A stretch of 64,000 bases of DNA from Lachnospiraceae bacterium (GCA_017936785.1 JAGBEV010000053.1:62001-126000), one strand, 5' to 3'. Counted from the first letter of the stretch, positions 43,624 through 53,916 are shown. Numbers and translations are program-made. Notes: generated by a model not told the origin, from the sequence alone.

Positions 43624-44934
43624 TTATATTGTCAAAATTTCGGTCAGGCATTTTCCGTCGGGGTCTGGTAAAGTAACACCTATTATTTTTGCAAGGGTGG
43701 GACCTTCGTCGTAAAGGTGCATGGAGGGGATTTCCACGCCTTCTTTGATGCCGTAGCCAAATGCCATGAAGAAGGTTTCATAACCGGGCTTATCAGGAAG
43801 GTAGCCGTGGGTGCCGCGCATTTTCCCTTTTTTCATCTGGGATACAGGCTCTGTAAGAGTATGGCAGGCATCCAGATAAAAAACAGGTGCTTTTGCTTCT
43901 ATTAAATAGACACAAGTGTCATCCGCTCCAAGCTCACCCGCTTCTTTTCCTGTAAATATGCGGTCTATTCCATATATGGAATCATTTTTGCATTTTTCCA
44001 ACAGATTTGTCAGTTTTTCAAAATCTTCCCTGGTTGGTTTATTTTTAGGATTTTCATAAATATAAGTACAGCCGTCACAGTTTTTGGAAATATAAGTATA
44101 GTCTGTAATGACGTCTCCCTGGGATTTTAAAAAGCCTTCCTGCTTTAACAAATAATTAAGGTACACAACCCTTTCTGTCTGAAGCTGGTAGTGATCTCCA
44201 AGTATAACAACCGTTGTTTTATCCATATCTCCTGTTGTCTCCAGGGCATCCATCAGTTCCCCCAAACGCTTGTCGTGTCTGTTTAGAGCATCTGTTATTT
44301 TATCATGGTACACACCATAGATATGTCTGTTCGTATCTACATCCGTAAAATGGATCATCATCATATCCGGGTTATACCGGTTGATGGTATAAAGAGCGCT
44401 TGCATGAACAAAGTTGTCCAATGCCGGCTGGCGCACGCCGTCTCTCAGATGTCCGAATTTATGGTTCAGTATCAGTTCATATGACGCACTTCCGTTTAAG
44501 GCTGAAACCATGATCTGGTTTTGCCATGGTCTGTTGGCAAAAACCTCCGGCAGATTATAGGTTACCCGGCTTTTTGCAGTTACCGGCCATAGTAAGGAGG
44601 CAACCTTCCATCCCTTTTTCAAAGCCTCATCATACAAGGTTGTCCCTTTTACAAATTTTCTCTGCCACATCCAGTCAGGATCGGGACGTTTTGGCTGCAA
44701 GCATGTATTGTTGACCACCCCATGATGAACCGGTTTTTTTCCCGTCACAATGGACACATGGGCAGGATAGGTAATGGATGGGTATACACTTTGCACATGG
44801 GCGCATTTTGCCGCCCTTTCCCACAGCCTTTTAAAATTAGGCAAAGTACATAAATATGGAATATCCCTTGCTCCCACCGCATCCAGAGAGATCATGATCA
44901 GGCGCTGGTGGGGATTTCTGCGGTTATTTTTCAT
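43624..44934 (-). CDS. Alkaline phosphatase-superfamily phosphodiesterase
   Basis: About 436 residues from ATG 44934 (AAGGTAG 5 nt before; an ATG at 44958 lacks a site). Core motifs of the nucleotide pyrophosphatase/phosphodiesterase group: MISLDAVGARDIPYL (metal Asp), nucleophile Thr in YPSITYPAHVSIVTGKKPVHHG, FTDVDTNRHIYG and VILGDHYQLQTER (metal Asp-His), and a late HGYLPD. No signal peptide, so probably cytosolic. Substrate unknown. Confidence 0.88.
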   Translation of the reverse strand: MKNNRRNPHQRLIMISLDAVGARDIPYLCTLPNFKRLWERAAKCAHVQSVYPSITYPAHVSIVTGKKPVHHGVVNNTCLQPKRPDPDWMWQRKFVKGTTLYDEALKKGWKVASLLWPVTAKSRVTYNLPEVFANRPWQNQIMVSALNGSASYELILNHKFGHLRDGVRQPALDNFVHASALYTINRYNPDMMMIHFTDVDTNRHIYGVYHDKITDALNRHDKRLGELMDALETTGDMDKTTVVILGDHYQLQTERVVYLNYLLKQEGFLKSQGDVITDYTYISKNCDGCTYIYENPKNKPTREDFEKLTNLLEKCKNDSIYGIDRIFTGKEAGELGADDTCVYLIEAKAPVFYLDACHTLTEPVSQMKKGKMRGTHGYLPDKPGYETFFMAFGYGIKEGVEIPSMHLYDEGPTLAKIIGVTLPDPDGKCLTEILTI

Positions 44935-44999
44935 AGTAACTACCTTATTCCCTTTCATCTGTCATTCTTTTCGAAAACTTCCGCTTTCTGAAACCGGCT

Positions 45000-46376
45000 C
45001 TATTTATGGTCTGTACCATCCTCTTCTTTCCGGTTTCGGACTTTACTCTCCGGCTTTTCTTTCAGCCATTTCATATGTTCTTTGATCTTTTTTTCATAAC
45101 CGTTATCCGTCGGACGGTAAAATTCTTTTCCGTTTAATTCATAAGGTAAGTATTGTTGTTCCACGTAATGTTTGTCAAAATCATGGGCGTATAGATAACC
45201 GATGCCGTGCCCAAGCTTTGCTGCTCCTTTATAATGTGCATCCTGTAAATGGGTGGGTATAGGCAGATTGCCCTTTTGCTCTACTTCTGCAAATGCCTCA
45301 TCAATGGCTATATTTGCCGCATTGCTCTTTGGTGCGCTTGCCACATAGGAAACTGCTTCCGATAGTATGATCCTTGCCTCCGGCATTCCGATCCGCTCTA
45401 CCGCCTGTGCTGCACTGACTGCCACTGTCAGGGCATTGGGATCTGCCAGTCCTACATCCTCAGCGGCACAGATCATGATCCTTCGGGCAATAAAGGTCAG
45501 GCTTTCTCCCGCATAAAGCATTCTGGCAAGATAATAAACTGCCGCATCAGGATCTGACCCTCTCATGCTCTTGATAAATGCGGAGATCGTATCATAATGG
45601 TTGTCTCCTGTCTTGTCATAACGGACCACTCTTTTTTGAATACATTCGCCTGCCACATCCAGGGTAATGTGAATTTTGCCGTCTTCGCTGCGCTCTGTGG
45701 TCAGAATTCCCAGTTCTATGGCATTTAAAGCATGTCTGGCATCTCCGCCGGATATTTCCGCCAGAAACTCTGCCGCATCTTCATCAATGACCGCATCATA
45801 AGCTCCCATGCCCTTTTTTTCATCATAGACAGCCCGGTGGATCAAAGTCAGAATATCTCCTTTATCCAGGGGCTTTAATTCAAAAACGATGGAACGGGAG
45901 ATCAGGGCACTATTGACCTCAAAGTAAGGATTTTCCGTGGTGGCTCCGATCAACACTACTGTTCCGTCTTCCACAAAGGGCAAAAGATAGTCCTGCTGTC
46001 CTTTGTTAAATCGATGGATCTCATCTACAAAAAGGATGGTTTTCTTTCCATACATCCCATAGGTATCCTTTGCCTTTGCAACTACCTCTTCCATATCCTT
46101 CTTCCCTGCAACGGTAGCATTGATCTGGGTAAACTCAGCACTGGTGGTATTGGCTATGACCTTTGCCAGAGTAGTTTTGCCGGTTCCCGGCGGTCCGTAA
46201 AAAATAATGCTGCCCAGCTTATCGGCTTTAATGGCGCGGTACAACAATTTATCCTTTCCGATAATATGCTGCTGTCCAACCACTTCATCCAGGGTTGTGG
46301 GACGCAGCCGTGCCGCCAGAGGGGATTCCTTTTCCATTTTGTTTTCTCTCATATAGTCAAACAGATTCATGTCCAT
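45000..46376 (-). CDS. rarA: Replication-associated recombination protein A
   Basis: 458 residues; clamp-loader-like AAA+ ATPase (RarA/MgsA/WRNIP1) that acts at stalled forks. PLAARLRPTTLDEVVGQQHI, Walker A FYGPPGTGKTTLAKVI, Walker B ILFVDEIHRFNKGQQD, sensor GATTENPYFEVNSALISR, then the RarA tetramer domain (DPDAAVYYLARMLYAGE) and LPIPTHLQDAHYKGA. An extra C-terminal Lys/Glu-rich tail of ~40 residues is present. Confidence 0.96.
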   Translation of the reverse strand: MDMNLFDYMRENKMEKESPLAARLRPTTLDEVVGQQHIIGKDKLLYRAIKADKLGSIIFYGPPGTGKTTLAKVIANTTSAEFTQINATVAGKKDMEEVVAKAKDTYGMYGKKTILFVDEIHRFNKGQQDYLLPFVEDGTVVLIGATTENPYFEVNSALISRSIVFELKPLDKGDILTLIHRAVYDEKKGMGAYDAVIDEDAAEFLAEISGGDARHALNAIELGILTTERSEDGKIHITLDVAGECIQKRVVRYDKTGDNHYDTISAFIKSMRGSDPDAAVYYLARMLYAGESLTFIARRIMICAAEDVGLADPNALTVAVSAAQAVERIGMPEARIILSEAVSYVASAPKSNAANIAIDEAFAEVEQKGNLPIPTHLQDAHYKGAAKLGHGIGYLYAHDFDKHYVEQQYLPYELNGKEFYRPTDNGYEKKIKEHMKWLKEKPESKVRNRKEEDGTDHK

Positions 46377-46524
46377 AACTTCAATCTTCTTTCATTCCTA
46401 AGGCTTTTCTCATGACAGGATAATGAATCAGCCCGTTTCTTCATACAAAACCATCATTAAAATAATAGCATTTTATTTTTCATTCGTCACTATCTTTCAT
46501 TTCTACAAAATACAAGTTGAAAAG

Positions 46525-46564
46525 ACAAATAGAACTAGGCACTATTTCCTATTTGTGATATACT
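46525..46564 (+). promoter_or_regulatory. Extended -10 promoter with flanking inverted repeat (chemoreceptor)
   Basis: ACAAATAG (46525-46532) and CTATTTGT (46549-46556) form an 8-bp inverted repeat. The second arm ends at the T of the TG that starts an extended -10, TGATATACT (TATACT at 46559-46564). No good -35. A repressor or activator site is plausible. Confidence 0.55.
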
Positions 46565-46626
46565 GCTGTTATACTTTTTTATGAAAATAAAAGTGTATCA
46601 TTACCATTCTAAGGGAGTATCTTACT

Positions 46627-48600
46627 ATGCAGAAATTCTATGACAAATTCCACAACATAAAAAAGAAAATCATCTTTTATGTTATGGCGGTATCCATTTT
46701 CCTGGCAGTCTGTCTGACGACCATTATGTCTATCAGCAGCGTTCGTTCCACCAATAATGTTTTGTTGGATAATATGCAGATCACAGCCCGTATCGCTTCT
46801 CAGAGCATCAGCTCCAATCTGCACCTTCTTACAGAAAGAATGTACAATCTTTCCAACGAAGAAATATTTGTTTCTTCCTCTGATGACGCTGAGAAACAGG
46901 CACGCTTAGATGAAGTAAAACTACAGATCGAGTTCGTCTGGCTGTCTGCTTATGATCTGTCCGGACAGAAATTATACGGAGATGATATTGCTCCCGATTC
47001 CATTGCTGATACCAAATATTATACATATTTAACCCAGACAGGAAATATTGTTATCGGTGAACCCTATTATGATAATGAAATACTGCAGCTTTGTGTAGGC
47101 GCTCCCATAAAAGTTGACGGCGAAGCTGTAGGCTATCTGATCGGAAGCTATAAATATGATCTTTTAAACGATGTCTTAAGTATGCTGATCTTAGGAGATA
47201 CCGGAAGTGCCTGCATCTTAAATGAAGAAGGCATGATCATCGGTGACCGGGATATTCAGAATGTCATTGATCAGGAAAATATTTACGATCTATATCCTTC
47301 TTCCAAAAACCGGAAAATTTATGACAAGATTCTTTCCTATCAGACCGGATCTGCTCTTATGAAACTGGGACATGTTACCAATTACGCAGGTTATGCTCCC
47401 ATTCCGGGAACCAATTGGGCTTTACTTGTCAGTGCCCCCCAAAGGGAATTTATGGGTTCTGCAATTTTATCCATTATTTTATCTATTGTGGTTTCCATCA
47501 TTTTATTGACCACTGCGGCAGTATTCATTATTCCTGTTGCCGAGAAGATTTCTGTTTCCCTGGCTCAGGCGACAAAACGTTTACAGGCACTTGCAGAAGG
47601 TAATCTGACAGAGGAAGTGGTATTATCCGATACTCTGGATGAAACCGCCATACTGACAGATGCCTTATCCAAGACCATAACCAGCTTAAACAGCTATATA
47701 CAAAATATCCAGACCTGCCTGGGCTCCCTGGCAGACGGCGATTATACCATAGATATTCCCGATGATTTCTATGGAGACTTCTCCTCCATCAGGGAATCCC
47801 TCTGCAATATAACCGCCTCCCTGAACCGTACCATGATGCAGATGAATCAATCCTCCATGGAGGTAAATAAAAACTCCAGTGAAGTATCCGATTACGCAAA
47901 ACAGCTTCACGACGGCTCCACGAGCCAGTCGGCACTTCTGGAACAATTGGAAAAAAGTATGGAAGCCATTACCGCTTCTATTGAAAAGAATAAAGAAAAT
48001 GTACTTCAAATTGAACGCTGCTCAGAAAATGCAAGCGAAAAGACTTCTCTGGGCGACAGCAATATGCAGAGTATGCTGGATACCATGAATGAGATCCATT
48101 CTGCAGTAGATGAAATCTTCCAGATCAGCCAGTTGATCGAGGATATTTCCAGTCAGACCAACCTGCTTTCCTTAAATGCTTCCATTGAAGCTGCAAGAGC
48201 CGGAGAAGCAGGCAGAGGATTTGCAGTGGTAGCAGCAGAGATCGGACATCTGTCCCAGCAGACAACTGATGCCCTGCAGCAGACAGTGGAAATCATCCAG
48301 CGTTCTGCGGATATTATTCAAAAGGGTCTGGAAACAGCCGGACAGACTGCAAAAGCCTTCCAGGAAATTCAGGAGGTTACGGAACAATACAGGGAAATCT
48401 CCACAAAACTTTCCGGCACCGTTTCAGAACAGACAACTGCCGTATCCTATGTAAACGAACAGCTGATATCACTGAAAAACATTGCGGATGAAAACCGAAA
48501 TCTTGCAGAAGAAACTGACAAAATGGCATCCGGTTCACTGGCACAATCTGAAAACCTGAGAGAATATGTGGCTCAGGTAAAAGTAAAGGAATCTGTATAG
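46627..48600 (+). CDS. Methyl-accepting chemotaxis protein
   Basis: 657 residues. Membrane helices at ~15-37 and ~281-305 enclose a ~245-residue extracellular double-Cache-like sensor ([21 protein letters not shown]...[19 protein letters not shown]). A HAMP region (~308-400, apparently two in tandem), then the signalling coiled coil. The tip [32 protein letters not shown] is intact. Encoded 14 bp ahead of an FMN-binding lipoprotein. No flagellar or che genes are in the window. Confidence 0.93.
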   Translation: MQKFYDKFHNIKKKIIFYVMAVSIFLAVCLTTIMSISSVRSTNNVLLDNMQITARIASQSISSNLHLLTERMYNLSNEEIFVSSSDDAEKQARLDEVKLQIEFVWLSAYDLSGQKLYGDDIAPDSIADTKYYTYLTQTGNIVIGEPYYDNEILQLCVGAPIKVDGEAVGYLIGSYKYDLLNDVLSMLILGDTGSACILNEEGMIIGDRDIQNVIDQENIYDLYPSSKNRKIYDKILSYQTGSALMKLGHVTNYAGYAPIPGTNWALLVSAPQREFMGSAILSIILSIVVSIILLTTAAVFIIPVAEKISVSLAQATKRLQALAEGNLTEEVVLSDTLDETAILTDALSKTITSLNSYIQNIQTCLGSLADGDYTIDIPDDFYGDFSSIRESLCNITASLNRTMMQMNQSSMEVNKNSSEVSDYAKQLHDGSTSQSALLEQLEKSMEAITASIEKNKENVLQIERCSENASEKTSLGDSNMQSMLDTMNEIHSAVDEIFQISQLIEDISSQTNLLSLNASIEAARAGEAGRGFAVVAAEIGHLSQQTTDALQQTVEIIQRSADIIQKGLETAGQTAKAFQEIQEVTEQYREISTKLSGTVSEQTTAVSYVNEQLISLKNIADENRNLAEETDKMASGSLAQSENLREYVAQVKVKESV

Positions 48601-48614
48601 GGGAGGATCATCTG

Positions 48615-49055
48615 ATGAAAAAATATTTTTGCATTGCTCTTTTAGCCTTAGCCCTTCTTTTAAGCGGCTGCGGCTCTAAACCTAAAATGAAAGACGGATT
48701 TTATACGGCGGAAATGTCCGATTATTCTTTCGGGTGGAAGGAATATCTCTGTATCATGGTAAAGGATAATACTATTGTTTATGCGGAATTTAATGCCAAA
48801 GATCCCAGTGGTTATATTAAGGCATGGGATAACGCATATATGCAGAATATGGCACCCATTTCCGGTACCTATCCCAATGAATATACGAGATATTATGTTT
48901 CCAGGCTGATTGAAACACAGGATTGTGAATCCGTAGATACCCTGACCGGTGCTACTTCCTCCGGCAATAACTTTGCAAAATTGTCTGTGGCGGTAGTAGA
49001 TCAGGCCATAGCGGGAGATTCCTCTACGATCATTGTTGAATCGGAAGCCGAGTAG
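48615..49055 (+). CDS. FMN-binding domain lipoprotein
   Basis: 146 residues. Lipobox LLSGC (Cys19). The body is a single FMN-binding domain: MKDGFYTAEM...WKEYLCIMVKDNTIVYAEFNAK, and SVDTLTGATSSGNNF, whose Thr is the usual covalent FMN site when an ApbE transferase is present. Probably anchored outside the membrane, and in one transcript with the chemoreceptor; a redox or electron-acceptor link is inferred. Convergent with the deacetylase 3 bp away. Confidence 0.88.
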   Translation: MKKYFCIALLALALLLSGCGSKPKMKDGFYTAEMSDYSFGWKEYLCIMVKDNTIVYAEFNAKDPSGYIKAWDNAYMQNMAPISGTYPNEYTRYYVSRLIETQDCESVDTLTGATSSGNNFAKLSVAVVDQAIAGDSSTIIVESEAE

Positions 49056-49058
49056 GTT

Positions 49059-49832
49059 TTAATCCAGCAGAATTTCATCTACAGTCACAAATTCATATCC
49101 TTCTTTTTGTAACTGGTCTATTATGGTAAATGCCGCCAAAACACTGGTCTTATACTGGTCATGCATTAAAATGATGCCGTTTTCCCTGGCATTTGCCAAT
49201 ACTCTCTGTACTACTTTGGAGGCATCCGGAGTGCACCAGTCCAATGGATCAATACTCCACAGGACACAGATCATTCCCGTCTCACTCTCGATCTGGTCGC
49301 CGCACTGTCCAAATGGCGGCCGGATAAACTGAGGGTATTGACCGGATACCTCTTCAATCAATTCATTGGCAGATAATACTTCTGCTTCGATCAAATTGTT
49401 ATCGGCATTTTCCAGACTCACATGATGAAATGTATGATTCCCGATCAAATGTCCGTCTTCTGCAATCTGTTCTACAATGTCAGGATAATTTTCCACAGCA
49501 CTTCCCATGAGAAAAAAGGTCACCTTTACCCCTCTCTTTCTCAAACCATCCAAAAGCATAGGCGTATAAATAGGATGAGGTCCGTCATCAAAGGTCAGGG
49601 CTATCTTTTTCCCTTCCTCTCCCGATTCAGTTGACATAACTTTTTCGTTTCTATTTTCCTGATCTGTACTTTTACTTCCTTCTGCTCCTGACTGCCAGTA
49701 TACTGTCTCCTGCAGATCTCCCATAAGATTCTCTTTTTCTCTGTCACATAAAAAGAGGTATCCTGTCAACAGCAAATATGCGGCAAACAACCCTCCGGTC
49801 ATTATTTTTAACCACTTATATCTGTTTTTCAT
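49059..49832 (-). CDS. Polysaccharide deacetylase (NodB domain)
   Basis: 257 residues from ATG 49832 (AAGAGGTAT upstream). One N-terminal membrane anchor (~8-27), a ~50-residue linker, then the NodB domain: LTFDDGPHP (catalytic base and metal Asp), GNHTFHHVSL (metal His pair), RPPFGQCG and LWSIDPLDW, closing with GIILMHD. Likely a peptidoglycan or exopolysaccharide N-deacetylase on the outer face of the membrane. Confidence 0.92.
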   Translation of the reverse strand: MKNRYKWLKIMTGGLFAAYLLLTGYLFLCDREKENLMGDLQETVYWQSGAEGSKSTDQENRNEKVMSTESGEEGKKIALTFDDGPHPIYTPMLLDGLRKRGVKVTFFLMGSAVENYPDIVEQIAEDGHLIGNHTFHHVSLENADNNLIEAEVLSANELIEEVSGQYPQFIRPPFGQCGDQIESETGMICVLWSIDPLDWCTPDASKVVQRVLANARENGIILMHDQYKTSVLAAFTIIDQLQKEGYEFVTVDEILLD

Positions 49833-49877
49833 AGATACCTCTTGAGCTTCGTTTATTATCAATTATATGTCCGGAAA

Positions 49878-51710
49878 TCAGAAAAATGTTACCTTAAATA
49901 TCCTTGCACTGAAAGGCGCCAGATCTATGACTGCTCTTGCTTCCTTTCCGTTAAAGCCCTCAGGAAATACATGACAATTATCATCTGTAGGCTTTGTATG
50001 TCCTCCATAACACTCCCAATCGCTGTTCACAAGCTCTGTCAGCTTTGCTCCTTTCCAGATGCCGAAGGTAAAATCCTTCCAGAACTGATCTGACAGGTTT
50101 AAGGCAGTTATGATTACCTCTCCGCCTCCCTTTCTGGCATATACATAGGTAGAAAACTGTTCCGCATGTACCTCCAGCCACTCAAAGCAATCAGGATTAT
50201 ATTCTCCGTCATAAAGAGCAGGCTCTGTTTCGTATAGTTTACATAACTTTATATAATAGTGGTGGAATGCATCATGGAAAGGATAAGTGATCAAATCCCA
50301 ATCCTGCTCCCGTTCTTCATCCCACTCCCTGAATTGTCCGATTTCATTTCCCATAAAATTCAGTTTCTTGCCGGGATGGGTATAAAAATAAGCATAAAAC
50401 GCCTTGATCTGACTGCATTTATCCTCATATTGCCCCCACATTTTCTGAATAATGGTAGCCTTTCCGTGAACAACCTCATCATGGGACAGTGCCAGAAGAA
50501 ACAGTTCCTGATAAAAATACTGCATGGAAAAGCTCAGCTTATGATAGTGTGCAGGTCTGTGAACCGGCTCCAGTTTGAAGTACTCCAGCGTATCGTTCAT
50601 AAAGCCCATATCCCATTTATAATCAAACCCTAAGCCCTGATAGGTAACCGGAGCTGTTACCTTGAGAAAATCCGTAGAATCCTCTGCAATAAGAATTGCT
50701 TCGGGAATCCTCATATGCAGCCCGTAATTCATTCTCTTTACAAAATTCACCGCACAGGTATTTACTCCCCTGTCGGGATTGCCCTGCCAGTAGATCATTC
50801 TGCTGATGGCATCCATGCGGAGACCGTCAAAATGAAATTCCTTCAGCCAGTAATAAGCGCAGGACTGCAGAAAACTTGCCACCTCTCCCCGTGCATGATT
50901 GAAATTGTAGGTTCCCCACTCACTGAGAGCAACATCACTGCTGGGAAACTCATACAAAGGCGTTCCGTCAAATTTCCCCAATCCATAGCTGTCTATGGCA
51001 AAATGAACAGGTACAAAATCCAGAATGACGCCAATGTCATTTTGATGGCAAAGATCGATAAGTTTTTTTAACTGATCCGGTGTCCCGTATCTGGAAGTGG
51101 GTGCATAGAAACCTGTATTCTGATATCCCCAGGAACAGTCCGCCGGGTGCTCGCTGAGAGGCAGAAACTCCAGATACTGAAAACCGTTTTCCTTTAAATA
51201 GGCAATCAATTCTTCTGCCATTTCATCATATTTTAAATAGGATACTGATACATCTTCTCCTTCTTTTCTTGGTTTTTGTCTGAAGCTGCCGGGATAGAAT
51301 TCATAAATATTCATAGGTCTGTTATAATTTTTATCCCGCTTCTGCTCCATCCATTGCTGATCCTGAAACTGATAGCTGTTCAGATCACAGATCACAGATG
51401 CCCAGTTGGGACGCAGTTCCATTGCAAAACCATAGGGGTCCGAGTGTTCCACTCTGTTTCCGTCCCTTGTGTATACAATGTATTTATACAACATTCCGGG
51501 TTTTGCACCTTCAATATAGGCATGATAAACTCCCGGCATTTCACAGGGATACATATTATATTCCTGCCAGTTGGAAAAATCTCCTTCTAACTTTACGTCT
51601 TTGGCATTAGGCGCATAAACCCGAAATGTAACTCCCTTTCCTTCCGGATGGGCTCCGAAATATGTATAAGCATCAAAAGCTTCGCCTTTATAAAACTCCG
51701 TGCTGTTCAT
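49878..51710 (-). CDS. glgB: 1,4-alpha-glucan branching enzyme
   Basis: 610 residues from ATG 51710 (CGGAGGTTACA upstream; the open frame to 51755 has no site). N-terminal CBM48 (FGAHPEGKGVTFRVYAPNAKDVKLEGDFSNW), GH13 barrel with DGLRMDAISRMIYW (nucleophile Asp), ILIAEDSTD (acid/base Glu) and SHDEVVHGK (third acid), and a C-terminal all-beta domain. Makes alpha-1,6 branches in glycogen. No other glycogen genes adjoin it. Divergent from a TetR regulator. Confidence 0.94.
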   Translation of the reverse strand: MNSTEFYKGEAFDAYTYFGAHPEGKGVTFRVYAPNAKDVKLEGDFSNWQEYNMYPCEMPGVYHAYIEGAKPGMLYKYIVYTRDGNRVEHSDPYGFAMELRPNWASVICDLNSYQFQDQQWMEQKRDKNYNRPMNIYEFYPGSFRQKPRKEGEDVSVSYLKYDEMAEELIAYLKENGFQYLEFLPLSEHPADCSWGYQNTGFYAPTSRYGTPDQLKKLIDLCHQNDIGVILDFVPVHFAIDSYGLGKFDGTPLYEFPSSDVALSEWGTYNFNHARGEVASFLQSCAYYWLKEFHFDGLRMDAISRMIYWQGNPDRGVNTCAVNFVKRMNYGLHMRIPEAILIAEDSTDFLKVTAPVTYQGLGFDYKWDMGFMNDTLEYFKLEPVHRPAHYHKLSFSMQYFYQELFLLALSHDEVVHGKATIIQKMWGQYEDKCSQIKAFYAYFYTHPGKKLNFMGNEIGQFREWDEEREQDWDLITYPFHDAFHHYYIKLCKLYETEPALYDGEYNPDCFEWLEVHAEQFSTYVYARKGGGEVIITALNLSDQFWKDFTFGIWKGAKLTELVNSDWECYGGHTKPTDDNCHVFPEGFNGKEARAVIDLAPFSARIFKVTFF

Positions 51711-51748
51711 TGTAACCTCCGTATATTTGGAATTATATTCTCCGATTC

Positions 51749-51762
51749 TAGACACATGTCTA
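51749..51762. promoter_or_regulatory. TAGACA/TGTCTA inverted repeat 1 (possible TetR operator)
   Basis: TAGACA-CA-TGTCTA, 6-bp arms with a 2-bp spacer, in the divergent glgB/tetR gap. The same arms recur at 51827-51851. Confidence 0.5.
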
Positions 51763-51826
51763 TTTATATGTTACAATGTCCCTGCAATTGTTTCAATCAA
51801 CGATTCTGGGTCTATTTAATGATTAG

Positions 51827-51851
51827 TAGACATTTTGTCATTATTTGTCTA
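51827..51851. promoter_or_regulatory. TAGACA/TGTCTA inverted repeat 2 (possible TetR operator)
   Basis: TAGACA (51827-51832) and TGTCTA (51846-51851) with a 13-bp gap, 23 bp upstream of the TetR start codon. Same hexamers as at 51749-51762. Confidence 0.45.
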
Positions 51852-51873
51852 TTTCACGAAACAGGAGGCTTTT

Positions 51874-52437
51874 ATGGAAAATGACAGACGTGTCAGGCGC
51901 ACCAGGGCTGCTATTCAGTCAGCATTTTTGAAATTGATCTTTGAAAAGGATATCAATAAGATTACGGTTAAAGAATTGTGTGAGCGTGCAGACATCAATA
52001 AGAGTACATTTTATCTGCATTACCGGGATATTTATGACCTGGCGGAACAGTTTAAGCAGGGGCTTGCTGCAAAGATCTGTGATATTGTACTGGAATATGA
52101 AATCAGGGATCTGATTTCAAAGGCGCCGGAAATCTGGAAAAGGGTGTTGAATCTTTATCTGGATGATGATACCACTCCGCTTTCCCTTCATGACACAGCT
52201 TTAAACTTTATGGCAGAAGCGATCAGTACCCAGGTGCTGGATGCTGTTTTGGAGAAACTGTCGGCTTCTGTTTCCGATCATGATGAGGAAAAACTCTATC
52301 GATACCGTATCTTTACCACTTTTATCATTACAGGCTTTTTGGGTCTCCTGCGCTCTTTTGATACGGAAGAGCTGAACAGGCGTCAGGCTTTTGAAAAGAT
52401 TTCACAGGGGTTGGAAAACGGTCTGAAGCTAGAATGA
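51874..52437 (+). CDS. TetR-family regulator
   Basis: 187 residues from ATG 51874 (AGGAGG 7 nt upstream). N-terminal HTH: RRTRAAIQSAFLKLIFEKDINKITVKELCERADINKSTFYLHYRDIYDL. The C-terminal ~130 residues are helical and of the TetR_C_33/8-like type common in Clostridia, with FIITGFLGLLRSF. Ligand unknown. Probably autoregulates through the repeats in the upstream gap and may affect glgB. Confidence 0.9.
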   Translation: MENDRRVRRTRAAIQSAFLKLIFEKDINKITVKELCERADINKSTFYLHYRDIYDLAEQFKQGLAAKICDIVLEYEIRDLISKAPEIWKRVLNLYLDDDTTPLSLHDTALNFMAEAISTQVLDAVLEKLSASVSDHDEEKLYRYRIFTTFIITGFLGLLRSFDTEELNRRQAFEKISQGLENGLKLE

Positions 52438-52454
52438 TCAGCATTCTGCCGGGC

Positions 52455-53900
52455 TTAAGGTGTCCGGTCAGTGTTTTCGGTCAGGTTCATGTAGTTTACA
52501 TAATTTTCTGCAAAAAGTTCTTCTTCTGCTAAATTAATGGCTTGCAGGCTCATGGGAAGACTGCGATTTTCTCCGGTCATGATCTTATAGCCGTAAACTG
52601 CTGCACCCAGAAGCGCCCCATTCCCGCAGGAGATGGTTTTATTTTCCAATTCCTTAGGCAATAGTCCGATTTTTATGGCAGCATGTACATCCAGATAATA
52701 TCCGAAGCCGCCTGCCAGATAGACCCGTTCTATTTGATCAGCACACAGATTTGCCTTTTTTAACAGCACTTCAATGCCTCCCCGCACTGCTGCCTTTGCC
52801 AGCTGAAGGTTTCTGATCTGCTTTTGGGAAATGTGCATGGTTTTGTTCTGCTGGGAAACAGCAACACCTTTCTCAAAGTGGGCTTCATCCAGAGTCCCCA
52901 TCTCATCTACAATTCCCTCATTCATCAGCTTTGCCAAAAGGGCGATCATATCACTGCCAAAGAATCCCGTTCCGGCATCTCCGTCAAATGCCGGTCCTGC
53001 TGCCGTAGCACAGCAGATACCTCTGTCGTTTTCATATAGCACCAGTTCTGCATTGGTTCCCAGGTCAATGAACAAATTCCTTATGCTCCCGCCCTTTACA
53101 AATTCCACAGCATGAAGCCCCGCCACAATGTCCCCGCCTACAAATGCAGAAATTCCCGGCATCACATAAGTCCTGATTCCTGCGATTTCTGTTGTGATCT
53201 CATCTAAGGTTTCCGGTTTGAAAGGTGCACGGCTTAAACCGGTCACATCATATTCCATCAATAAATGAACCATTGTGGTATTGGCGGCAATTACCATGAA
53301 ATCCACTTTCTCATGGGAAGTTGTCAACTGCTGTACGGCTTCTGACAATTGTCCTTTGATCATCCGGGACAACTGCTGAGCATTTCCAGACAATACCGCC
53401 TCCATTCTGGACAATACATCCGCACCATAAGCTCTCTGGGCATTTACCCCCTTATATACATCTATAACAGCACCATCACATTTTCTTCTTTTCTCCACCA
53501 CCACAGTGGTCGTACCAATATCAGCTACAAGAAAGCATTCAGCACAGTCTGAACCTAAGTCTTTCCAGCCCACCTCAAACAATCCGGTTACCGCATCCGG
53601 CTTTTTCTCCTTTGGCAACAGCACTTCGCAGTCTCCCGTAAGTTTTACAGCACATGCCAGCCTGATTCCCTGTCTCAGTTCATCCGGCGTCAGGCTTCTT
53701 CTCTCAGCGGGCTGCGGAAGGGGTGCCCCCTTTAAAAACTGTACTCTGCATTTTCCGCAAATGCCCTTTCCGTTACAGGGCGTTTCTATAGAAATCCCCG
53801 CCTGTTGACACAGCAAAAGCAGGCTTTCTTCCATTGAGAAAGAAAGCCTGCTTTCTGAATCTTCATTTTCCCTTCTGATGACCAATTGCCGTTGAGACAT
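52455..53900 (-). CDS. ASKHA-domain corrinoid activation protein (RACo-like)
   Basis: 481 residues. The N-terminal 2Fe-2S ferredoxin domain has the four ligands Cys42, Cys48, Cys51 and Cys83 (PCNGKGICGKC...LACAVKL). From ~125 (FLVADIGTTTVVVEKR) the ASKHA ATPase follows: VMPGISAFVGGDIVAG, FIDLGTNAELVLY, AAGPAFDGDAGTG and VYLAGGFG. Such proteins reduce inactive Co(II)-corrinoid methyltransferases using ATP. No methyltransferase is next to it, so its partner must be elsewhere. Confidence 0.9.
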   Translation of the reverse strand: MSQRQLVIRRENEDSESRLSFSMEESLLLLCQQAGISIETPCNGKGICGKCRVQFLKGAPLPQPAERRSLTPDELRQGIRLACAVKLTGDCEVLLPKEKKPDAVTGLFEVGWKDLGSDCAECFLVADIGTTTVVVEKRRKCDGAVIDVYKGVNAQRAYGADVLSRMEAVLSGNAQQLSRMIKGQLSEAVQQLTTSHEKVDFMVIAANTTMVHLLMEYDVTGLSRAPFKPETLDEITTEIAGIRTYVMPGISAFVGGDIVAGLHAVEFVKGGSIRNLFIDLGTNAELVLYENDRGICCATAAGPAFDGDAGTGFFGSDMIALLAKLMNEGIVDEMGTLDEAHFEKGVAVSQQNKTMHISQKQIRNLQLAKAAVRGGIEVLLKKANLCADQIERVYLAGGFGYYLDVHAAIKIGLLPKELENKTISCGNGALLGAAVYGYKIMTGENRSLPMSLQAINLAEEELFAENYVNYMNLTENTDRTP

Positions 53901-53916
53901 CTTCTATAATCCTGCC

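Noticed and set aside
43717-43905. Short plus-strand frame within the phosphodiesterase gene
   Set aside because: No ribosome site, and it lies wholly antisense to well-conserved enzyme motifs.
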